Positions 59,819 to 64,000 of a stretch of DNA of 64,000 bases are shown here, one piece after another. Each line of letters starts with the position of its first letter. Position 1 is the stretch's first letter. Under the pieces are notes generated by a model, which worked only from the letters and a program-made list of their open reading frames with translations, had not been told where the DNA came from and ran no database searches. Source of the stretch: Nitrospira tepida (lineage in GTDB: Bacteria > Nitrospirota > Nitrospiria > Nitrospirales > Nitrospiraceae); NCBI RefSeq assembly GCF_947241125.1, contig NZ_OX365700.1:1240001-1304000 (forward strand), read 5' to 3'. The position numbers and the translations under genes were made by a program.

Positions 59819-60715
59819 ATGGCCGAATCCCTGGCAGAGGAAGCGGGCCGGATAACCATCACGACACTGCTGCGTGAAGGAATCAAGCGGCTCCAGGCGG
59901 CTGGGATCGAATCGGCAGGGCAGGAGGCCCTGTGGATTCTCGAAGCAGTGCTGGAACGGACTCACCTTCAGCTTCGGCTCGACGGCGAGCGACCGGTCTC
60001 GCCGGTTCAGCATCAGCGGGCTGAGGACCTGTTGCGCCGGCGGGCTGCGCGGGAGCCGTTGCAATACCTGTTGGGCAGCCAGGAGTTTTGCGGTCGTGCT
60101 TTCACCGTGACTCCCGCTGTGCTGATCCCTCGACCCGAGACGGAACTGTTGGTCGAGGAAACGGCGCGGCGACTGGTCACGACTCCGAGACCCTTGATCG
60201 CAGATGTCGGAACCGGTTCCGGCTGTATCGCGGTGAGTCTTGCCCTAAACTTGCCGCAGGCGGAAATCTATGGGATCGACTGCTCGCGGGCTGCCCTCCA
60301 GGTAGCCCATGAAAACCTGATGCGGCATGGGGTTGCCGATCGCGTGACGTTGATGAAAGGGGATCTGTTGGAGCCGCTTGAGACTGTTTCGGCTCAAGGG
60401 CGAGTGACGGCCATCCTCTCCAACCCCCCCTATATTCCTGAAGACGAATTGGATAGACTCCAGCCCGAAGTTGGGCGGTTTGAGCCGCGTCTGGCGCTGG
60501 CAGGCGGTCCGGACGGGCTGACGATCCATCGGCGGCTGATCTCGGGGGCTCTCCGGTACCTGGCTCACGGTGGGATCTTGGCCATGGAGGTGGGAGCGGG
60601 ATCTGCGCCGGCCTGCGTCGACTTGGTGCGGGCGCAGGGCGGGTATCGGACCATTCGCACCATCCCAGATCAACAGGGGATCGAACGGATCGTGTGGGCG
60701 GAGCGGCCAGCCTGA
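59819..60715 (+). CDS. prmC: release-factor glutamine methyltransferase PrmC
   Basis: 298 residues. An N-terminal helical domain binds the release factor; the methyltransferase domain has ADVGTGSGCIAVSLAL (SAM site) and the catalytic SNPPYIPEDEL. LIPRPETELLVE is the linker motif. It starts three bases after prfA. Confidence 0.95.
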   Translation: MAESLAEEAGRITITTLLREGIKRLQAAGIESAGQEALWILEAVLERTHLQLRLDGERPVSPVQHQRAEDLLRRRAAREPLQYLLGSQEFCGRAFTVTPAVLIPRPETELLVEETARRLVTTPRPLIADVGTGSGCIAVSLALNLPQAEIYGIDCSRAALQVAHENLMRHGVADRVTLMKGDLLEPLETVSAQGRVTAILSNPPYIPEDELDRLQPEVGRFEPRLALAGGPDGLTIHRRLISGALRYLAHGGILAMEVGAGSAPACVDLVRAQGGYRTIRTIPDQQGIERIVWAERPA

Positions 60716-60803
60716 TCGTGGAAATGGCGAGCAATCCGCGCGGATAAAGGGCAAAATCGAGCCTCTCGTGAATAAACGCGTCAAGTAGTCGGCAAGTCTC
60801 TCC

Positions 60804-62078
60804 ATGGACCGTCTCGTCATCAGCGGAGGAACCAGGTTGCGGGGCACCATCAAGGCCAGCGGAGCCAAGAACGCAGCCTTGCCCATCCTGGCCTCGACCA
60901 TTCTCGGCGCGGGTGAGTGCGAACTGTCCAACGTGCCTCGGGTCGTGGACGTGGTGACCATGATCAAGCTGCTGAACCTGTTGGGTTGCTCGATCAGCCA
61001 GGAAGGGGATCGAGTCGTCGCCAAGTGCGATCAACTCCGATCGAGCGAAGCTCCATATGATTTGGTTCGGACGATGCGCGCGTCGATCCTGGTCCTTGGC
61101 CCCCTCGTGGCGCGATGGGGCGAAGCGACCGTATCGCTGCCAGGAGGCTGCGCGATCGGCTCTCGCCCGGTCAATTTTCACCTCGCCGGCCTGGCCAAAC
61201 TGGGAGCGGAAGTCTCGATCGAGCATGGCTATATCCGAGCCAGGGCGTCGCGTCTCAAGGGGGCGCGCATCTATTGCGACGTCTCGACCGTCACGGGCAC
61301 CGAGAACCTCATGATGGCGGCCTGTCTGGCTGACGGGGTGACCGTGATCGAAAACGCTGCCAAGGAGCCGGAGGTCGGTGACCTGGCAAGTTTCCTCGTC
61401 AAGCGCGGAGCCCGAATCGAGGGGGCCGGGACCGACGTCGTCACGATTGAAGGAGTCGGGCAGCTCCATGGAGCGGACCATGAAGTCATCCCCGATCGGA
61501 TCGAGACCGGCACTTATCTGGTGGCGGGCGCCATGACGCGCGGGGATGTCTGTGTGGAGTCCTGCCGTCCCGACCATTTGGAATCGCTCACGCTCAAGCT
61601 CCGGGCCTGCGGGGTGACGGTCGAAGAGGGAAAAGAAACCCTTCGCGTCCGGTGTGATCAACGGCCGGTCGCCACGGATATCAAGACCGGGGCCTATCCG
61701 GCCTTTCCGACTGACATGCAGGCTCAGATGGTCGCGTTGCTGGCGATCTCCAGGGGGACCAGCGTGGTGACGGAAACGATTTTTGAAGGGCGGTTCATGC
61801 ACATCCAGGAGTTGCAACGGATGGGCGCCGACATCAAGATCGAAGGCCACCATGCGGTCGTGACCGGTTGCGAGCGATTGACTGGCGCGCCGGTGATGGC
61901 CTCCGACCTTCGCGCGAGCGCGGGACTGGTCTTGGCGGGTCTGGCGGCGGACGGGGTGACCGAAGTGTCACGCATCTATCACCTGGACCGGGGGTACGAG
62001 CGGCTGGAGGAAAAGCTCGGCGCGCTCGGGGGCATCATCCAACGGCAGAAGGGCTCCCAGAGTGTCAAGATCGCTTAA
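60804..62078 (+). CDS. murA: UDP-N-acetylglucosamine 1-carboxyvinyltransferase
   Basis: 424 residues. First committed step of peptidoglycan synthesis: adds enolpyruvate to UDP-GlcNAc. [23 protein letters not shown] is the classic start. The active-site Cys116 lies in [11 protein letters not shown], so fosfomycin sensitivity is expected (Asp variants are resistant). [15 protein letters not shown] and [15 protein letters not shown] are conserved. The two-domain inverted alpha/beta barrel is complete. Confidence 0.96.
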   Translation: MDRLVISGGTRLRGTIKASGAKNAALPILASTILGAGECELSNVPRVVDVVTMIKLLNLLGCSISQEGDRVVAKCDQLRSSEAPYDLVRTMRASILVLGPLVARWGEATVSLPGGCAIGSRPVNFHLAGLAKLGAEVSIEHGYIRARASRLKGARIYCDVSTVTGTENLMMAACLADGVTVIENAAKEPEVGDLASFLVKRGARIEGAGTDVVTIEGVGQLHGADHEVIPDRIETGTYLVAGAMTRGDVCVESCRPDHLESLTLKLRACGVTVEEGKETLRVRCDQRPVATDIKTGAYPAFPTDMQAQMVALLAISRGTSVVTETIFEGRFMHIQELQRMGADIKIEGHHAVVTGCERLTGAPVMASDLRASAGLVLAGLAADGVTEVSRIYHLDRGYERLEEKLGALGGIIQRQKGSQSVKIA

Positions 62079-62097
62079 CCACCGGCGCGCAAACGTC

Positions 62098-62817
62098 ATG
62101 TTGACCATTGCCTTATCCAAAGGGAAGCTGCTGGGGCAAACGTTGCCCCTGTTCGCCGAGGCCGGCTATCCCACGAAGGACCTGACCGAAGACAGCCGTA
62201 GGCTGGTGTTCACCTATGGGGATCGTGGCATCACCTATCTGATCGTCAGACCCAGTGACGTGCCGGCCTATGTCGAGCATGGAGCGGCGGATATCGGAGT
62301 CGTCGGCAAGGATGTGTTGCTGGAGCAGAACCCGGATGTCTATGAGCCGGTGGATCTCAAAATCGGCGCCTGCCGGCTGTCCGTGGCGGCGCTCCGTGGC
62401 CAGGAGTCGCGGAGCCGGCTATCGTCCAAGGTCCGGGTCGCGACGAAGTATCCCACCATTACGGAGCGGTACTTCAATCAAAAGGGCATTCCGGTCGAAA
62501 TCATCAAACTGTACGGCTCGATCGAATTGGCGCCGGTACTGGGCTTGGCCGATCGCATCGTCGATCTGGTTGAAACGGGCAATACGTTGAAAGCGCACGA
62601 TCTCGTGGAAATCGACGTGATCGCCCGCTCGACCGCTCGGCTGATCGTCAATCGGGCCAGCCTGAAGCTCAAGTACCAGGCGGTGATGTCGTTGCTTGAA
62701 GCGTTGCGGAGGACTCGGCCCGGTGATGGGAAAATGGTCGCCGCCGGCCGAGGCGGGAAACGGCCTCGATCCGCAGAGCGCGGCGCCCTTGCCGGCCGAG
62801 ATCGGAGTCTTGCATGA
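62098..62817 (+). CDS. hisG: ATP phosphoribosyltransferase (short form, HisG)
   Basis: 239 residues from ATG 62098. First enzyme of histidine synthesis. LTIALSKGKLLGQTLPLF at the start, then GAADIGVVGKDVLLE, and IVDLVETGNTLKAHDLVEI (PRPP loop). It has the short form without the C-terminal regulatory domain, so it would need a HisZ subunit encoded elsewhere. There is no clear ribosome site; a GTG at 62062 overlapping murA could be used instead. The last 30 residues (DGKMVAAGRGGKRPRS...) are an unusual basic extension. Confidence 0.93.
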   Translation: MLTIALSKGKLLGQTLPLFAEAGYPTKDLTEDSRRLVFTYGDRGITYLIVRPSDVPAYVEHGAADIGVVGKDVLLEQNPDVYEPVDLKIGACRLSVAALRGQESRSRLSSKVRVATKYPTITERYFNQKGIPVEIIKLYGSIELAPVLGLADRIVDLVETGNTLKAHDLVEIDVIARSTARLIVNRASLKLKYQAVMSLLEALRRTRPGDGKMVAAGRGGKRPRSAERGALAGRDRSLA

Positions 62818-64000
62818 AGGTGATTGCCTATTCAGACCGGGGCTTCAAGGCCGCGCTTGAGAAGGTCGTGCAGCGGGGGCGGCAGGACACCGGGGCGGTC
62901 GAGCCGGCCGTGCGGACGATCCTCAAGGCGGTCGAGCGCGGCGGCGATCGGGCAGTGCTGCGCTATGCAAAGAAATTCGATCGGGTGAGCCTCACGCCGG
63001 ACGCGATGCGCGTCACGCCGGAGGAGATCAAGGAAGCCTATTACAAGATCCGCAAGGAGGACGGCGATGCGCTCAGGCTGGCCGCGCAGCGGATCGCGAC
63101 GTTCCACGAGCGACAGCGGACCAAGACCTGGATGTATCAGGAACAGGGGGCGACATTAGGGCAGGCCGTGCTGCCCTTGGATGTCGTCGGGCTCTACGTG
63201 CCGGGTGGAAAGGCGGTGTATCCTTCCACCGTGTTGATGGCCGCCATTCCCGCCAAGGTCGCAGGGGTGCGGCGGGTAACGATGTGCACGCCCTCCGGAC
63301 AGGCCGGCATCAACCCGTACTTGTTGGTGGCGGCTGATATTGCCGGGGTCGATGAAATCTACAGGGTCGGGGGAGTGCAGGCCGTGGCCGCAATGGCCTA
63401 TGGGACCAAGACGATCGCCAAGGTGGACAAGATTGTCGGCCCGGGAAATATCTATGTCGCCACCGCGAAGAAGCTCCTCTACGGCGTGGTCGGCATCGAC
63501 ATGATGGCCGGACCGAGCGAGCTGTTGGTGCTGGCCGATGAGTCGGCGAACCCGTCCCACGTGGCGGCGGATCTGCTCTGCGAAGCCGAGCATGACGAGC
63601 ATGCCAAGGTCTATCTAGTGACGCCGTCCCGTAAAATGGCGGACAATGTGGCGCGAGCCGTGCAAGCCCAGGTGAAGCAGTTGTCGCGGACCGCCATCGC
63701 CGCCAAGGCGATCAGCCGGCACGCAGTGGCGTTTGTCGTCGAATCGATGGAACGGGCGATCGACGTGGCGAACGAGATTGCCGCCGAGCACCTGTCGGTC
63801 GCGACCGAGCGACCCTTCGATTATCTGGAGCGCATTCGTCATGCCGGGGCTTTGTTCCTAGGGCGCTATACGCCGCCGGCCGTCGCGGATTATATCGCGG
63901 GGCCGAACCACGTGCTGCCCACCGGCGGGACGGCGCGGTTCTTTTCCGCCCTCTCGGTGAACGACTATGTGAAGATCAGCAACATCGTGTCCTTCACCAA
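62814..64000 (+). CDS. hisD: histidinol dehydrogenase, partial at window end
   Basis: Starts at ATG 62814 in an ATGA overlap with hisG and remains open to the last base (395 codons). It oxidises histidinol to histidine in two NAD-dependent steps. PLDVVGLYVPGGKAVYPSTVLM, VGGVQAVAAMAYGT, VDKIVGPGNIYVATAKKLLYG and DMMAGPSELLVLADESANP are family blocks. GPNHVLPTGGTARFFSAL near the end shows that only the C-terminal tail is missing. Confidence 0.96.
   Translation, partial: MKVIAYSDRGFKAALEKVVQRGRQDTGAVEPAVRTILKAVERGGDRAVLRYAKKFDRVSLTPDAMRVTPEEIKEAYYKIRKEDGDALRLAAQRIATFHERQRTKTWMYQEQGATLGQAVLPLDVVGLYVPGGKAVYPSTVLMAAIPAKVAGVRRVTMCTPSGQAGINPYLLVAADIAGVDEIYRVGGVQAVAAMAYGTKTIAKVDKIVGPGNIYVATAKKLLYGVVGIDMMAGPSELLVLADESANPSHVAADLLCEAEHDEHAKVYLVTPSRKMADNVARAVQAQVKQLSRTAIAAKAISRHAVAFVVESMERAIDVANEIAAEHLSVATERPFDYLERIRHAGALFLGRYTPPAVADYIAGPNHVLPTGGTARFFSALSVNDYVKISNIVSFT

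Noticed and set aside
60177-61853. 558-codon minus-strand open frame
   Set aside because: Antisense to prmC and murA, both unmistakable.
1-64000. CRISPR array or cas genes
   Set aside because: No regularly spaced direct repeats and no Cas-like protein were seen.

Overview
The window reads as a chromosomal segment of a Nitrospira-like bacterium (phylum Nitrospirota). This is inferred from gene content, since no rRNA is present. The pointers are a five-subunit 2-oxoacid:ferredoxin oxidoreductase operon of the reductive-TCA type (50149-54068), a formate/nitrite-family transporter (23895-24788), a hopanoid C-3 methylase (2760-4304), the end of a Pup-proteasome Dop gene (2-1036), and many two-component systems. 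Most of the window is GC-rich with tight coding. About 40.2-49.6 kb is visibly more AT-rich and carries accessory genes.

Layout. 0-6 kb: Dop fragment, small exported protein, transaldolase, HpnR, soluble transhydrogenase, lipoprotein. 7-13 kb: Tat-exported intradiol dioxygenase, DUF433/DUF5615 toxin-antitoxin-like pair, ankyrin lipoprotein, DUF1501/DUF1800 pair, YheT-like hydrolase. 13.4-18.4 kb: a multi-PAS hybrid kinase, an HPt protein and a receiver, joined by ATGA overlaps into a phosphorelay. 18.4-23.5 kb: sugar nucleotidyltransferase and zinc-ribbon protein, divergent from a CHASE3 kinase/NtrC-type activator pair. 23.9-30.0 kb: FNT transporter followed by an MFS/TolC/HlyD tripartite exporter and two small proteins. 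30.1-38.4 kb: envelope-stress genes (DegP, Hsp20, SPFH lipoprotein, receiver, second HtrA-like protease, orphan LuxR helix-turn-helix) plus several small exported or membrane proteins. 38.7-39.9 kb: ChrA.

40.2-49.6 kb: accessory island immediately 3' of tRNA-Asn. It holds a possible HEPN-like protein, a DUF2726-like nuclease candidate, a membrane protein plus ComEC-like metallo-beta-lactamase pair, a DUF2188 protein, a three-gene cassette (unknown / DUF5678-like / retropepsin-like protease), an IS256-family element with a 10-bp flanking duplication, and a vapBC-like pair whose toxin is broken. A 12-bp copy of the tRNA 3' end at 40235-40246 may be the far boundary. 49.6-64 kb: tRNA-Asn, small acidic protein, for operon, TPR protein, YciI, DUF2203, then rho-rpmE-prfA-prmC-murA-hisG-hisD (hisD runs off the end).

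The most interesting non-coding signal is regulatory. Three copies of a spaced palindrome, YCGCAC-N2-TGCG-N4-GTGCGR, lie at 19967-19988, 29694-29715 and 34549-34570. Each is followed by a -24/-12 (sigma-54) promoter-like element. One copy sits between divergent operons that include an NtrC-family activator with an intact GAFTGA motif. This suggests a local, probably autoregulated sigma-54 regulon covering the kinase/activator pair, a 48-residue membrane protein and the SPFH/HtrA envelope locus. A fourth -24/-12 element precedes the FNT transporter. All assignments come from reading the sequence; no database search was run.
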